The notes under the pieces were generated by a model that was not told the origin of the DNA, ran no database searches, and saw nothing but the letters and a program-made list of their open reading frames with translations. A stretch of DNA of 64,000 bases from Cyclina sinensis (lineage: Eukaryota; Mollusca; Bivalvia; Venerida; Veneridae). Shown piece by piece: positions 12,948 through 26,445 of the stretch. The DNA lies in NCBI GenBank assembly GCA_012932295.1, contig JAAONU010000016.1, forward strand, positions 41,509,241 to 41,573,240, written 5' to 3'. A program made the translations under genes and the position numbers. Numbering within the stretch: position 1 is the stretch's first letter; the number at the start of each line of letters is the position of its first letter.

Positions 12948-14701
12948 TTATATCCATTTGACATCAAACACCTTCACAGCATTATTGTGCCATCCCGTCC
13001 GTGTTGTGTAACTCACATACAACTTCTGTTGTTTCTCACAATACGCTATAGCCTGGGGATGACAAAGTGTTTCATTTTCGAGGCCCGTAATCTTGCACTT
13101 CTGGAAGCTACTCGATAGCCTCTTAATAGTGCTGCTGTCACTGTGGCATAACAAAAATGTGCCGTCATACAGTTCTTGGATACCACTGAGTTCTGCGAAT
13201 TTTTCTCCTTCAAACGTTTTCACAACATTTCCTTCCCAGTCTATTTTAATAAACTTGCTGTGCGTATAGTCTGATACGCATATAAACTTCTTGTCTCTGC
13301 TGACAACAACATTTTGTGGCCAAAGTGATAACTCTAGTGAATCAAAGGTTTTTAAAACTCCCCCAGAAAGATTTAGAATAATTACCTTTCCTGGACGACC
13401 GTCACACGCAACAATAAGCTTGTCATTGCAGTATGCTAAGCCCCGACATGATTCTCTAACGTACAATCGACGATCTGTTGACAGGGAAAACAAACTCAGA
13501 GATAACATTTGAATACATTTTTCATTTGGCAAAGCCACAGCAAGTTTTCTTTGCGGCAAACCTGTAATACTGAATGGGGCTGAAGACAATTTTATCTGAG
13601 ATACTATTGAATTTTTATCTTTGTCTATAAGTTTAATGGATTGATTATTGAAGTCAGCGACTATGATATTCTTAGGCGGCATCAGAACTATACTACAGAT
13701 ATGGCTCTCTTTATTGTCTCTCTGAGACGTGACATCGATTTTCCCAGTCATCTGTAGTTTCACAGTTTTGTCTTCAGATGGCACGTTGGAGTGTTCTGAC
13801 TCTTCTCGATTAGTTTCATTTGATTCTTCATTACCTGTTGTTTTCTCAGTGTCTTTGAGAACGACCTTTCCAATTTTTTCTGCTGTAAGAAGATTGATAA
13901 TCCACCAGTTTCGAACGAACTTGAATCCGCAATGAATTTCATTACCTACCTGCGTTTTGGCTTCTTTACTTTTAAGACATAGTAATGACTCCTCTGATTG
14001 TTTCATTTCAATGAATAGCTTGTTATGTTGTTCACCATCTTTTAGACTGACCAATGACGCCTCTTTTTCATTTACTTCCTGAATTATAACGTTGCAAGCC
14101 TCTTTTACATTGGTAATTTTATGTTTCTCCTTTCTCACAAGTGATTCAGTTTTCCGTGCAATTTCTTCTTCTAATTTATCTAAGCATTCGTTTACTTGTT
14201 TTCGAAAAAGCTTTATTTCTTTAATGACTATTGCATGATCCTGATCGATTTGTTCATTTCTACTTCTATCTGTTTGATTCTGGTTTCACATTTTTCCTTT
14301 AGCGCTCTTAGTTCTTTTACTAAGCTCATAAACTCGTCACTGTGTGATACATTCCCTGAAATGTCAGGGATATACTCCACTTCACAAGTTTTGTGGCACA
14401 GTGTTATACAAACGTAGCATGCAATCGATTTGTGTTTGGTGCAATAAAACTCCAGTTTGTTATCGTTGTGACTCGAGCAGAAGTCTATTTTATAACTGGA
14501 CTGCATTGTAGTAAGATCCTTTGGCATATTTTCTCTTTTCAGAAGCAAGTGATTCCTCGACGGCCTTGACCTTCTGTGATATTGGAAGCACGTTTCACAC
14601 ATATATTCCATGCAGTCTTGGCAGTACCCAAACGCTGGTTCCGTTAAGCCATCATGCTGACATGGCAGGCATATCAAATCGTCTTCGGACATAGCAGTCA
14701 T
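12948..14701 (-). pseudogene. TRIM-like copy B (B-box x2, coiled coil, beta-propeller) with one frameshift
   Basis: ATG 14701 (MTAMSEDDLIC) opens a frame with both B-box modules intact: CLPC, GYCQDC, CETC with following histidines, then DFCSSH, FYCTKH, CYVC. It enters the coiled coil and ends at a stop at 14228. Compared with copy D, one base is missing near 14250 ('agtagaaatgaac' against 'agaagcaaataaac'). From there the other frame is open to 12948 and encodes the rest of the coiled coil and a complete NHL-like propeller (LPQRKLAVALPNEKC, CRGLAYCNDKLIVAC, AIAYCEKQQKLYVSY, KVFDVKWI). A splice acceptor tttacag lies just upstream of the ATG. Only this single lesion is seen, so a sequencing error or a very young pseudogene are both possible. 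A pogo-like element sits about 80 bases past the stop. Confidence 0.75.
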
Positions 14702-17700
14702 TTCAGTCACTGTAAACATATAAACATATAAAATTAGTTCTATTTATCTTTATCTCGACCTTTTTGTCGTTGCAGAGCAGTATCATTGTTCCATTCTTTT
14801 CTTCATGCCTTTTTTGCAAAATAATTAAAAAGTACTAACTTTAACCATTTATGAATGTAATTGTTGATGCGTATTTCTGTTATGCATTTTACTGTCAATA
14901 TTTGTCATAGTTACATCAAGAACGTCAAAAGATGGTTTTTTTTTCAATTATTACTTCAGTCTAATTAGTTTTAAAAATGTATATTTCTCTCTTTCAGAAG
15001 AAAAAAAAACACTTCCAAATCCTCAAGCCGCATATTCAAATCATATCAGTTTGCAGGTATCTTTATTTTGTTTGTACCGAAAGTTCTTCATGCATGTGAT
15101 TGAATCTATCACTGAACTACAAATAACTATGAATATTGATGCCTGAGCATTTTCCACTCGTGTGTTCAGCATGTATAACTTCCTGTCATTCAGCTTTGAT
15201 GATTTACATTCCAGGCAGTACAATAAACAATTACCTTTTGTCCTAATATTGGTATGCTTACTTATTTTTTTGTTTGAATCATTAAGCATAAAAGTGCATC
15301 CACGTGTGCCGAAAATGAAAACATACCTCAATGGCACGATGTAAGTGGTCCAAGATTATATATGTTTTCACAAAATCCTTATCTCCAGTGCTTAGATTTG
15401 GCAGATTTTCCAAGTCACATATAAATCGACGTTTAACTCTAGAATGCGGAAGATAGAACTGATAGAACATGGATAAACGCCGTAAGATCCGTACTAACAT
15501 TTGGGCCCGTCTCTTTTTGCATAGACGTTAAATAGGTGTCAGTATTTACTTTTTACCAACAGGTACTGGAGAAAACAAAAAAGCAAAAAACAAACAAACA
15601 AACAAATAATCATGATGAAATAGCTCATTGAACATATTCTGCACTCAAGCGATGGAGGTCGCATTGTTTACTAAAACGTTCTGTACAAACTTGCCATGAT
15701 TGGTATTGAATAGTATAGTGAATAATAGTTACGTTGAATTAAGTAACTTCTAAAAGAGAAAACAAAAACAAAACAAAAGATTTAATGTATAATCTACAAT
15801 TACAAAAATTTATATGTTCATTGTCAGTTCACGAATAAACATTTAGCATAAGACTCATACATCGGTCGATGATGATTTCGAAATCGCTGTCCCAGAGTAT
15901 TTACTTTTAAGTCTTTATATTTGTGATCGATAGTTTTTCTGTTTCTAACTTTTCTATTCTTCGGATACATGTTGAGCGACGACCAAGGAACAAAAACACT
16001 ACTAGATTTGCTTTATCGTAATATGCAACATTTCCCCGAAACTTTGCTTGACATAAAAGAGTATCATGATTTATTAGTAGGCAAGACTCAAAGACCTGAA
16101 AAAACTTTTCCTTGTTTCTTTAACAACTTCATTTATGAAAGAAACATTTATATCAAGGATTACCGTTCTCATTTTCGTTTTTTGTGGTGTCTTTTTTTAA
16201 CAGGTCATTTTAAGAATCTACGCTTTTTGTTCCTCTACGCTTTTTTCTGACTGGTTTTTCCTGATATGCATTTTTTCACTTTCTTAAAAAAAATATATTC
16301 AAGTTCTGTGAATAATATTGTTCAGTGAACCAAGAATGAAATAAGTGAAATAAGAGAGTCTAGTGTTAGAAACATGCCAAAGGTGTCTCTGAAAAGATAA
16401 ACAATAAACACAAATGTTGTTTGTTGGTTCATGTATTTATGGCATATGGACACATCAGCAAGTATGTCCTTTTTGCAAAGTATACTAGTTTTCAGTCAAA
16501 CTTCTGTATCAGCCGTTGATGCGCCACTGAATCTCTAATTGACTGAATGAATATTATTATTAGTCGGCGCTCAGGAGAGAGAGACAACCCTAGTTTGATA
16601 TTGTCAAAGTTATTGCAAATGTTGCGGACTAGTTACTGACGATAAATCGTTTTTTTTTTACAATTATGTCGTTTCACTGAATAGGAATTATTGAATTTTA
16701 ACAAGGTGTTAACCAGAAACAATGATGAAATATTTCATCGGTACGAAAATAAAAATATTTTTTTTGATAATGATCAACATTTTCTTAACACTCGACCCCT
16801 TAATAGTAACAAAATGAGTTCGACCTTGTGTTAGAGAGATTGTGCAGTAATCTCTCCTTCATTTAGTGATGTGGAGGTACATATGACGAAATAAGGGCTC
16901 AGTAAATTCCTGGCCTATAGGATTCTGCTCTCCCTGGTTTCTTATGAAGTTACTTATTGAATAATGACCTGAAGAGCAAGTGTAATACAATTTAGTACAG
17001 TATAGATAGTATACTGGATGTTGCAAGTTCGCTTTCAGTACATATTCGCCACCTATGTTCTTTCGCACCTAGACTATTCGCTACTTTGTAGATTTGCAAT
17101 CTGGTTTATCACACATTGCCTAAATTTGAATAATGAGCTGACTTAAACGAGTTAATGTTTTAATGAAAAGCAAACATATATGATGATTGTGTCATTTTAT
17201 TGTACTTATGTCTATCAATATACAGGTTTCAAGAGAAAAGCGAAGGATCATCAGTTGTGGCTAAAAAACGTCTGAGGACTTGCAGAAGAAATGTATTTTA
17301 CAAAGACCTAAAATACAATGCTATTTTTTTTAGTATTTGATGCTGATTTGTTCGATAACTTATTTTACTATGTATAAGGATACAGAAGCATGTGTCTCCT
17401 ATTCCGTAACAGAGATATTATAGCTGTCTTACCTATGTAAGTGTATATACTTGATTAAATCTATTTAATTTTTTAGATATAACCACTAATTTGTGATGAG
17501 TTAACCAAATATAAATTTGCATTAATTAAGAAAATATGAATTTGTATTAACTAACATTAAATTTAGTTATATTATCAAAAAGTATCATTTATCTTAAGAA
17601 ATTCGGGTCGCGAATAATCGACTTTCTGTTGGGTTAAGCAAAGCAGCTAGAGTGAATATTTAGAGGTTGAAATCTATAGAAACAACTTTTTGACAAACAC

Positions 17701-18165
17701 GTTCAGGGAATCAGTTCTTTTGGTCAGTTGTAAGAGCTTGGTTTTGCAAACTACTTAAGATCAAGGTAGCATGAGTACGAATTGCACTAACAGATGGTCT
17801 ATTTAAATGCATTAACAATACAACATTTATATAAATATACTGATAGCGTAAAACTAAGACTTCTGGCTTTTTATCATCACTGATATAGGGTTAGAAATAC
17901 CGAAGTTTTACCCTGTAAATACAGATGAAGTAAGCTAAATGGATTTAACATAATCACCGACACCAATGTATTATGGGTAAAAGATTTTACAATATCTGAT
18001 CTGTTCTCTACAACCCTCGATCTAACCATAGAGTGGATAACGCGGAACTGAGTTGTCAAAGAGCTATGCCCATCGATCAGTCAAGAGTTAAATGAGAAGA
18101 AGCTTGACACGAATCCTGATAGTAAAATAATGTTTAATGGTTAAAAAAAAATCTAACCAACTAAA
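14702..18165. other. Non-coding between copies B and C
   Basis: No gene supported. AT-rich, with homopolymer runs (for example 14938-14943, 16650-16660) and scattered short open frames without domains. The 5' untranslated exon of copy B is expected here but cannot be placed. Confidence 0.35.
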
Positions 18166-18255
18166 CTGCTCGTACGCTTCATAAGCTCACTGGATAGAGG
18201 ATTCCCCATTTATACGGAGGGTTCCAGGTTCGAATAGCCGGAGCTGAATGTGTTT
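18165..18255 (+). repeat. tRNA-like SINE head fragment
   Basis: A box-A-like 'aagctcactggatagag' (about 18184) and a good box-B-like 'ggttcgaatagcc' (18227-18239) are spaced as in a tRNA-derived SINE. The T-stem does not pair fully and the acceptor stem is missing, so this is not a functional tRNA. It sits just outside the well-matched part of the 18.3-28.8 kb duplication. Confidence 0.4.
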
Positions 18256-19198
18256 CACTTAATCAAAGGAACATCTTAAAAATTCATGCTTCCATTCATC
18301 AAGCTGTAAATTAGTTCCAGTAATGAATGTTTATGGTTCTTCTCTCAAGGAAAATTTCTGAGTGACATGGAGTACTATCGTTGACAACATGCACTTGTTG
18401 GTACAATGTATTACTTTCAAAATACAAGACAAATTCAATGAAAAATGAGAATTTTTCAAAACGTTTTGAAAATGTTTACTTCCTGAAACTTATATACAAA
18501 TATGTTACAGAATATACATCTATATACATACCTTCAATTTATATTTTATTACACTACTGCGTAAAGCTCTGTTCGTTTTCTTAAATCGACGACTATTGAA
18601 TTACATATTTTTCTCTAAACAGAATAATTATCGTAATTTAAGTCCCAGTTTCACTCTGATTTTACTGATATAGAAAAAATAAATGTACTGACAAGATAAT
18701 ATATAAACGATGTTCTCTTTACTCTAAAACTATGTTTACATTATGTCTTTCTTTCGTTTTCGAATCATTTCTTAATGAAAAAGCCTTTCTTAATATTTGC
18801 AATACCATTGAAAATATTACTGTACTATATTTCTAACATGTTCATTGATTTAAAAAGCAAAGCTAGGAATGATTTAGTACAAATAAAGATATTTCCACCT
18901 GTAAGACACTTTTCTTGGTAAAATAAGAACTATTTGTAATTGTGATCCTACGACTTTAAGTAAATGTTCGATAAACTGGAAACTAGCTGAAGTTAGCATC
19001 TTGACTATTAATTTGAATAATTCTAAATCTGTCCTGTCAGGGGCAAAGTATCAGAGAAAATAACACTTAAGAAGGCGAATACTTGTAGTAGGCTTCGTTT
19101 TATACATAAATATCATATTTTTTCTTTCTTCATTTTGCTAAGAGAAACCAACAGCAAGTTTCTACAAACTGATGTTAAATGTGTCTACTTTTAATTTA

Positions 19199-20962
19199 TT
19201 ACCATTTTACATCAAATACTCTGATATTGTTACATGCCTTTCCACAGCTCACATACAACTTCCGTTGTTTTTCACAATACGCAATTGCTTGTGGCTGAAC
19301 GAGAATGTCGTTCTCAATTTCCGTGAGGTCGCACTCCCGGCAGTTACTCGATAACCTCGCAATAGTGTTGCTTTGTTTGTAGCATACCAAAAACGTGCCG
19401 TCGTCTATCTCTTGGATCCCAACGGGTCCTTTGTATATATTTTTCGAAAACATCTTCAAGACAATACCTTCCCAGTCCGTTTTAATAAACATGCTGAAAT
19501 CACAGTCCGATGTAAAAATGTAATTCTTGTCTTTGCTGACAACAACTTTTTCTGGGCAACTTGACAAATCTGGTGATTCAAAGTTTTTTAAAACTATTCC
19601 TTTAAGATTTAGAATATTTAATTTGCCAAAAGGCCCGCTACATGCAACAATAAGTTTGTCATTGCAGTATGCTAAACAACGACATGATTCTCTGACACAA
19701 AACCGACGGTCTCTGGAGAGAGAAGAGCCAGAATGACACAATATTTGAATGCAATTTTCTTTTGGCAAAGCAACAGCAAGCTTATTTTGGGGCAAGCTTA
19801 TGATATCAAATGGAACTGACGACAACTTTATTTGGGATACTATTGTGTTTCTGTCTGTGTCTATTAGTTTGATGCTTTTATTGTTGATGTCGGCAACTAT
19901 GATCTTCTCGGGCGGTACAATGACTATGCCATCGATATCACATTCTTCCTTATCTGTCTGAGATGTGACGTTGATTGTCCCGGTCATCTCTAGAATCACA
20001 GGTCTGTCTTCAGATAGTTCCCTAAACTGTTCTGATTCCATTCTTTCCGTTTCTTGTGCATCTTATTTACCTGATGTTTTCCCAGCATCTATAAGGACAA
20101 CTTTTCCGAATTTTTCTGCATTAAGAAGATCAATTATCCTGAGATTTTGAGTAAACTTAATGCTGCCATGAATTTCATAACCTTCTTGCATTTTGGCTTC
20201 TTTGTTCTTGAGAAGTAGTACAGGCTCTTCTGACTGCTTCATTGCAATAAATAGCTGGTTAAGGTGACTTTAATTTTTCAAATTGACCAATGACCCCTCT
20301 CTTTCATTTAGTTCACTTATGATTTCTCTGCAAACCTCTTTCACTGTGGTAATCTTATATTTTTCCTCTCTCACAAGAGACTCAACTTTCTCTGTTATCT
20401 CCTCTTCTATTTTATCTAAGCATTCGTTTACCTGTTTTCGAAAAAGCTTTATTTCTTCAATGACTATCGCATGATCCTGATCTATTTGTTTATTTGCTTC
20501 TTCTATCTGTTTGATTCTGGTTTCACATTTTTCCTTTAACACTCTTAGTTCTATCATTAAGCTTGTATACTCTTTCCTCTCTGGCATATTTCCTGAAATA
20601 TCAGGAATATACTCTATTTCACAATTTCTATGACTCAGTGTTATACAAACAAAGCATGCAATCGCTTTGTGTTTGCTGCAGTAAAACTTCAGTCTTTTAT
20701 CAGTGTGTTTTGAACAAAAGTCCGTTTTATCACCGGACTTTACTGTAGTCTCGGTATGTGTCTTTGGCATGTTTTCTTTGTCAAGTAATACATGATTCCT
20801 CGTCGGCCTTGACCTCCTGTGGTGTGTAAAGCACGCTGTGCACAGATATTCCTGACAATTTTGGCAGTATCCAAATGCTTGTTCATTCAAACCGTCAAGG
20901 TGACATGGAAGGCATATCAAATCGTCTTCGGACACGGCAATTCTCTTCCCAGACACTTCCAT
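19199..20962 (-). pseudogene. TRIM-like copy C, near-identical to D but with two nonsense codons
   Basis: ATG 20962 (MEVSGKRIAVSEDD) opens a frame matching copy D almost residue for residue through both B-boxes and the coiled coil. Codon 231, GAA (Glu) in D, is TAA here (20270-20272). Codon 300, again GAA in D, is TAA (20063-20065). Downstream the propeller frame is open to VFDVKW and a stop at 19199, with a 12-base deletion near the end (VSCGKACN against VSCATANGKACN in D). Apart from these stops the gene is in good condition. The upstream open part would still give a 230-residue protein with both B-boxes and the coiled coil but no propeller. The acceptor tttacag precedes the ATG by two bases. 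Confidence 0.85.
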
Positions 20963-23540
20963 CGCTGTAAATAAATGGAAGTGATAGTACATTTGTATTA
21001 GCGTATTCGTTTTGTGCGATCAATAACAATGCAATATGTTTAACATACGACATACCAGAAATAGTGGCTTAGCTGGCTATTTCCAGTCTTATTTTCGTAA
21101 GTATATACACAATACCAGAATATCGAATTTTATCTTTTTGCTTGTAATTAAAATCTTATCATCGCTCAGACGTGTGTACGGTCCCGTGATTTTAAGTACC
21201 ACGCATGCTTAGATAAACTAGAAAACCTCTTAATAAGTAGCAACTTTATTGGGTTTAAACGAGTTTATCGAGAAGACAGAATAAGATGGGCCGTCATGCA
21301 TCATATAGATCTACAATCTTTTGGTTTTCTCCCTTAGGGCATCACCCAGTATAGGTTGGAGAGAAGTAAATGGTACCGCAATGTTAAATCAATGACATCC
21401 CACAGGCCGGCAAACATAACTGGTACCAGTTGATTTTTGCATTAACTTACATGAATTTAAAGCTTTTTGCCTCTTCGATTCAGATTTAAAAAGAAAACAA
21501 CAAGACATGTATCTTCTAAGAGAGTAATCTCCCCTTAAAGAGGTGCACCGTGAAGATTGCATTCGGAACACCAAGGGCGGCTTCAATAAGTCATTTCTTA
21601 AAGCCTCTACCTATTTTTACTTTGAAATTAACATTTATTTTCATTTTTTTTCTAATTCATAAGACAAACACTGATCGAGTTCTGCCATGTTTGTTTATAT
21701 TTTTATTAAAGCCGGGGCGAATTACCATTTGGTGTATTCATACACTTACATACGAGGTCTTTATACGAAGTTGTCGGAAAAAGCCGAGTTGTTACGACTG
21801 TGAAAATTGCACAATTGTGATTCATGTAATTTGCCGTACCACTGCCGTCCCTTTTAACAGTCACATAACTACTAAACGGTATTATCAAATAAAAAAAAAG
21901 AACCAAAGTGTTGTGAACATACTACAAATACCAGAAAACATCAATTTGATACTCAAACAATCCAACAAAAAACCAAAACACAGAAAAAAAATCGGATTAT
22001 TTATAGTCAGCCATAATCTGACTAGCTCGTAAAGACACTTCCTGGTTTAATTTACAACTGTCTGGGCTATAGTGGCGAGCTGCGACAAAGCGTTAATGAT
22101 AAAGAATATGCAGCAGAGCGTCTGGAGTCGGAGATTTTCGGACATCCCTATTCTGCGGCAATCTTAACCTATCTGCGATCTCATTTGCGGCCCTGCAATC
22201 ATCAGATTTCTCTAATAATGTTTACTAGCGAGAGTACCAAATAGTTTTTGTGTTTTAGGTTGATGTTTTTAAATTTTCAAAGAAATTGACTGTAATTGTT
22301 ATATAATTTTGAATAATTTTTAATAAAGACAGCAGTAAAACTGAAAATTATCTACTGCACGTAGAACAACAGACTTGCAATCTCACAGAATTCTGAAAAT
22401 CCCTAAAATGCCAGCAGGCGATGCGAGGGTTGCTAAAATAACCGTGTAATGCTCTATCTATATGAGCTTATTTATCGTTCATACCGATTGTCCATATGAC
22501 CGACCCCCTATGAAGAGGTTGTTGGGGGATAATGCACGATACAGAAAGCTTCCCATTCAAATGACACGTCTGTTTTTTTCCATGTTCAGTGTATAACACT
22601 GATAAGTGATTATAACGTACATGGAAATTTAAGTCTTGTAAAATTTAGAATTGTTATGTTGTTCTCTTTTTTACCGCTAGTTGCAATACTGTAATTATTT
22701 TCTAAAATTAGATGATAGAAGTTTAGTTTTCAAAGATTATATTTCATAGTGTATTCATTATATGCTGTGCTTGTAAAGACTTATTATATATTGTAATATT
22801 ATTTCTTACTAACTCTGTTTCCACTATTTACACTTTTTCTTACTTGGACAGAAACATTAAAGCAAGAACATAACTATCAATATCGCAAGAAATATTACAT
22901 TAAGATGTGATCACACGTACAATTAATTATTAGGCATAACCCGTTGGATGTTTTTTAAGCAGCCAACTTGTTTAAAATGGTGCACATTTATCAGTTTGAC
23001 CTAGATACTTTCCATAAAATATAAACTTATTTCTATAATACAAATGAGAAGGAAGGATATTCAGTTCATGTCTCGCCGTCACTCAGTGTAGATAATAATA
23101 ATGGTAACATAAAACTGTAAAACTCTTACCTCAGAGATACAATTTGCAACTTTTCGCAAGGTTCACACGAATGGGCGTTGTCTGACTTCGGAACGCGGAA
23201 GATAAAATTGATAGACGCCGTGCTTACGGTACTAGCGCTTTTGTCCGCACGTATACTATCAGTGATGACTCGTACAAGTGTTGAAGTAAACATACATCAA
23301 AAGATCAAAGCGATTATCTCATCGACTGGCCGTCTTCTATATATTTATTCATTGCACATTAACACTTCTGCTAGTAACTTCTATCTCATCGGTCTCATTG
23401 TGTAATTACAGTACTAAAATGCGTACCAAAGAAGAGTAATTTAGCTCTTTATATATGCATACTTGTGTTTCTAATGCTATTTTCTTCGTCTGTATGATTA
23501 AAGTTGAAAGACTATTGTGATAACTGAAGCAACATAATTT
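20963..23540. other. Non-coding upstream region of copy C (duplicate of 34013-36550)
   Basis: Collinear with the region upstream of copy D. It should contain the promoter and 5' untranslated exon of the TRIM-like gene. An open frame at 21550-22032 is not supported as a gene, because its first part is frameshifted in the other copy. Confidence 0.5.
22455..22575. repeat. SINE-body fragment
   Basis: 'ataccgattgtccatatgac' with 'cgaccccctatgaagag' and 'gatacagaaagcttccc' matches the body of the SINE at 62765-63017 ('ataccggttgccaatatgac', 'cgacgccccctgaagag', 'gatacagaaaacatccc'). The tRNA-related head is missing or unrecognisable. It is duplicated at 35515-35640. Confidence 0.5.
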
Positions 23541-23545
23541 TCTTC

Positions 23546-24120
23546 CAGATAACAGTATATTGAAACGATATGAAGGAACAGTAAAATATGGCATAATGAG
23601 ATAACAGTATACTAAAACGATATGAAGGAACAGTAAACTATGGCAAAATGAGATAACAGTGTAGTTAAACGATATGAAGGAACAGTAAACTATGGCAAAA
23701 TGATATAACAGTGTAGTTAAACGATATGAAGGAACAGTAAACTATGGCATATGAGATAACAGTATACTGAAACAATATAAAGGAACAGTAAACTATGGCG
23801 AAATGAGATAACAGTATACTAAAACGATATGAATGAACAATAAACTATTCCTAAAATGAGATAACAGTATACTAAAACGATATATAGGAATAGTAAATTC
23901 TGGCAAAATGAGGTGACAGTGTAGTTAAACGATATGTAGGAAAGGTAAACTATGGAAAATGAGATAACAGTGTAGTTAAACGATATGAAGGAACAGTTAA
24001 CTATGGCAAAATAAGATAACAGTGTAGTACACGATATAAAGGAACAGTTAACTATGGCAAAATGAGATAACAGTGTAGTTAAACGTTATGAAGGAACAGT
24101 TAACTATGGCAAAATGAGAT
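23546..24120 (+). repeat. 52-bp minisatellite, about 11 units
   Basis: The unit consists of 'gataacagtatactaaaacg' followed by 'atatgaaggaacagtaaact' and 'atggcaaaatga'. Units vary by substitutions and one- or two-base indels, with a 'gtgtagtta' variant of the first half becoming common after 23650. Each unit is itself a dimer of a 26-base motif. Minus-strand open frames over it are repeat artefacts. The partner array at 36557-37740 has about twice as many units. Confidence 0.9.
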
Positions 24121-25850
24121 TAGAATAGCAGCAGGCCATACTATGAACTGAGCTAATATGGTAAATGTAGGTATTATAGTACACTTTTTAGAAGCTGTCA
24201 GAACTGTGATCAGGGCGTTTTATTTTTTCTTATTTTTTATTTTTTTTTAAGGTTGAACATTCTCATTGTAGCTAGTATCACATATTACAAGCATTTTCGT
24301 AAGCACAGTTCTTTTGCATGACTGATGTAAACTAAGTTTTTATAAGACCAAATGTCAATTAACACAGTACACAAATGATATCACAGACAAATTGAGAAAG
24401 GTGTTTTTTTCTTCTTTATTTTAAGTCCTGCGTGTGACCTTCTGACGAAGTTTACGCCAAACGAAAGTACAATATAAAGCGATCGTTAGTGAAAGTCAAG
24501 TCTACAATGTGGCGGTACATTGTATCAGTAATCTTGTACGCTCACTCTTATTGCTTATCCAAGGGATAAAGATCCTCAATTTAGTCAAGGAATACATGGC
24601 ACCAAAATATCTGCATAACGAAATTTGTGTGTTTTCCCGTACGAATGCGGCAGTGGTTTTGTATAATGCATTTAAGAGTACTACACTTTAAAACCTCAAA
24701 AATAAAATAATTTAACTAGTCTATTTTCATTTATATTCATTCTTCTCGAATGCTTTCATTTGTTTTAAGACAGTGATGACATAAATCATAGCTAGAAGGA
24801 ATACGACATCTAAAAATCTTTTATAACAAACCTAAAAGCCATCAATCATTGGCGTCAGAGTCTGACATCTACGCCACGTTTTGTAAAAAACGTCTATTGT
24901 TACTGATCCACAAATTACTTCTCTTAACCAGTGGTTTGCGCATGGCTTCTTATTGTTTGGTATTTTTCAAATACCATCTCCGTATCTTTTCAAATGCAGT
25001 TGAAGTACAATGTCCACAGAACATGCGTACTGTAGAAAAGAAAGTCAATTTAAGGCATTAAGAATGTCAGAATGGACAAGTAAATAAATTAGTAGAAAAT
25101 ACGAACGTGCATTTTGAAAAAAAATGTTATGGCTTCAAGTAAAACAATAGTGCACTGTTTTGCATGTTGTATAATCTCTAAGAAATTTCATTGCATAGCC
25201 TACTGTTTATGTCTTCAATCTTCAATCAAGTTCAGATTCGTGACTCCATATATGACATGTATCACGCCTTTGTTGATTTAATCGACCTATATAACAATAT
25301 TAGTGAAATGAAATTAGTAAACGTCATCTGAAACTAACAATGATGTCATGATTTTATCTAAATCTTATACAATGATAAGTAAATGCACGGCCCATTTTTC
25401 ATGCTAAGCAGGGAACCTGTTGACAGGTCACCTCAGGCATTCTGACTTGCTCTTTTTTATATATCTTGTACAATATATACAAAACCGAATATAAAAATCG
25501 AGGGGTTTTATTTATCTTTCAGCCGATATTCACTATGTTGTTATTAAGAAATACTTCGTAGTTAATTCGAAGGTATTGAGTTAAACACTGCGTTTTATTA
25601 AACAATAAATGTAGCCCGTGACAAGTTTATTCTTATCATTTTGAAGAGTTGTGACAAGCCTTTATTTTAGCATTGCATCATTTCGAGGCGAAACTTGAAA
25701 CAGCGCATTTTCTTTTTCAAAACACTTCATTTCTTCTAGAACTTAAACATATTTCAACAGCACTCACGGGAAGTAGGCCTTACATGTGAGGTGATATTTT
25801 TTCAAGGAATTTTAGTTTTCAAGCACCGCATTATATGTGATTATGATGAT
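24121..25850. other. Non-coding, duplicated at 38125-39885
   Basis: Collinear with copy 2 at about 38125-39885, including 'aaactatgaactgagctaat' style sequence at the left and the 'ccgatattcactatgttg' stretch at 25521. The short open frames (24509-24691, 24849-25061) are preserved only because the DNA is duplicated and show no domain. No gene seen. Confidence 0.45.
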
Positions 25851-25854
25851 TTTA

Positions 25855-26045
25855 CAGTTAAACAATGACGATACGAAATAATCTGTAACTTATGGCAATT
25901 TGAAAGAATGTGTACATTATTGCGATATATATATGTATTGGTAAATGATGATATGAAGGTATCGGTAAGTACCTGCGATATGAAACTATAGGTAAACTGT
26001 TGTGATATGAAAGTGTCTGTAAAATATGACAATATAACGTAAAGT
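25855..26045 (+). repeat. Degenerate 26-27-bp minisatellite
   Basis: About seven loose units such as 'gatatgaaggtatcggtaag' and 'gatatgaaactataggtaaa'. These are related to the monomer seen cleanly at 44995-45525. Duplicated at 39885-40075. Confidence 0.6.
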
Positions 26046-26349
26046 CAAGTGTGTGTTTATTCAACCATCCTTTAATTTGTTCTTATATTCTGGCAGTATA
26101 AAATGAACAATTTCTTAGAAGAAAAAAATCTCATTCTTGAAGCTTATCAGCTTATTGTTAAAAAGAGAGAATAGCCGGACAACTTTTTCGATGAATTTCA
26201 CGGATGCGTCTAAAAAAGAATCATCAAAGTACAGGTACTATATTCGGCGTGCCGTGCATACGTCATTATATTTTTGCCTACTTCAGAAACTACTTTCACC
26301 AAGCTGTCATTAAAGAGTATATTACAAATTTAGATAAATGCTGATAAAG

Positions 26350-26445
26350 AGAGTACTCATAACGCATCTAAGTACTTATGACGCATTGCATCTAAGGCCT
26401 CATAATGCACCTGAGTCCTCATAATGCATCTAAGCAGTGAACGTA
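26350..26445 (+). repeat. Short tandem repeat of 'catctaag.cctcataatg'
   Basis: Four to five units of about 19-21 bases ('ctcataacgcatctaagtac', 'ctcataatgcacctgagtc', 'ctcataatgcatctaagc'). Duplicated at about 40525-40615. Confidence 0.6.

Noticed and set aside
18165..18255. A functional tRNA gene
   Set aside because: Box A and B are present but the acceptor and T stems do not pair; better explained as a SINE fragment.
21550..22032. 160-codon open frame on the plus strand
   Set aside because: Its first half is frameshifted in the duplicate at about 34.6 kb, composition is low-complexity, and no domain is visible.
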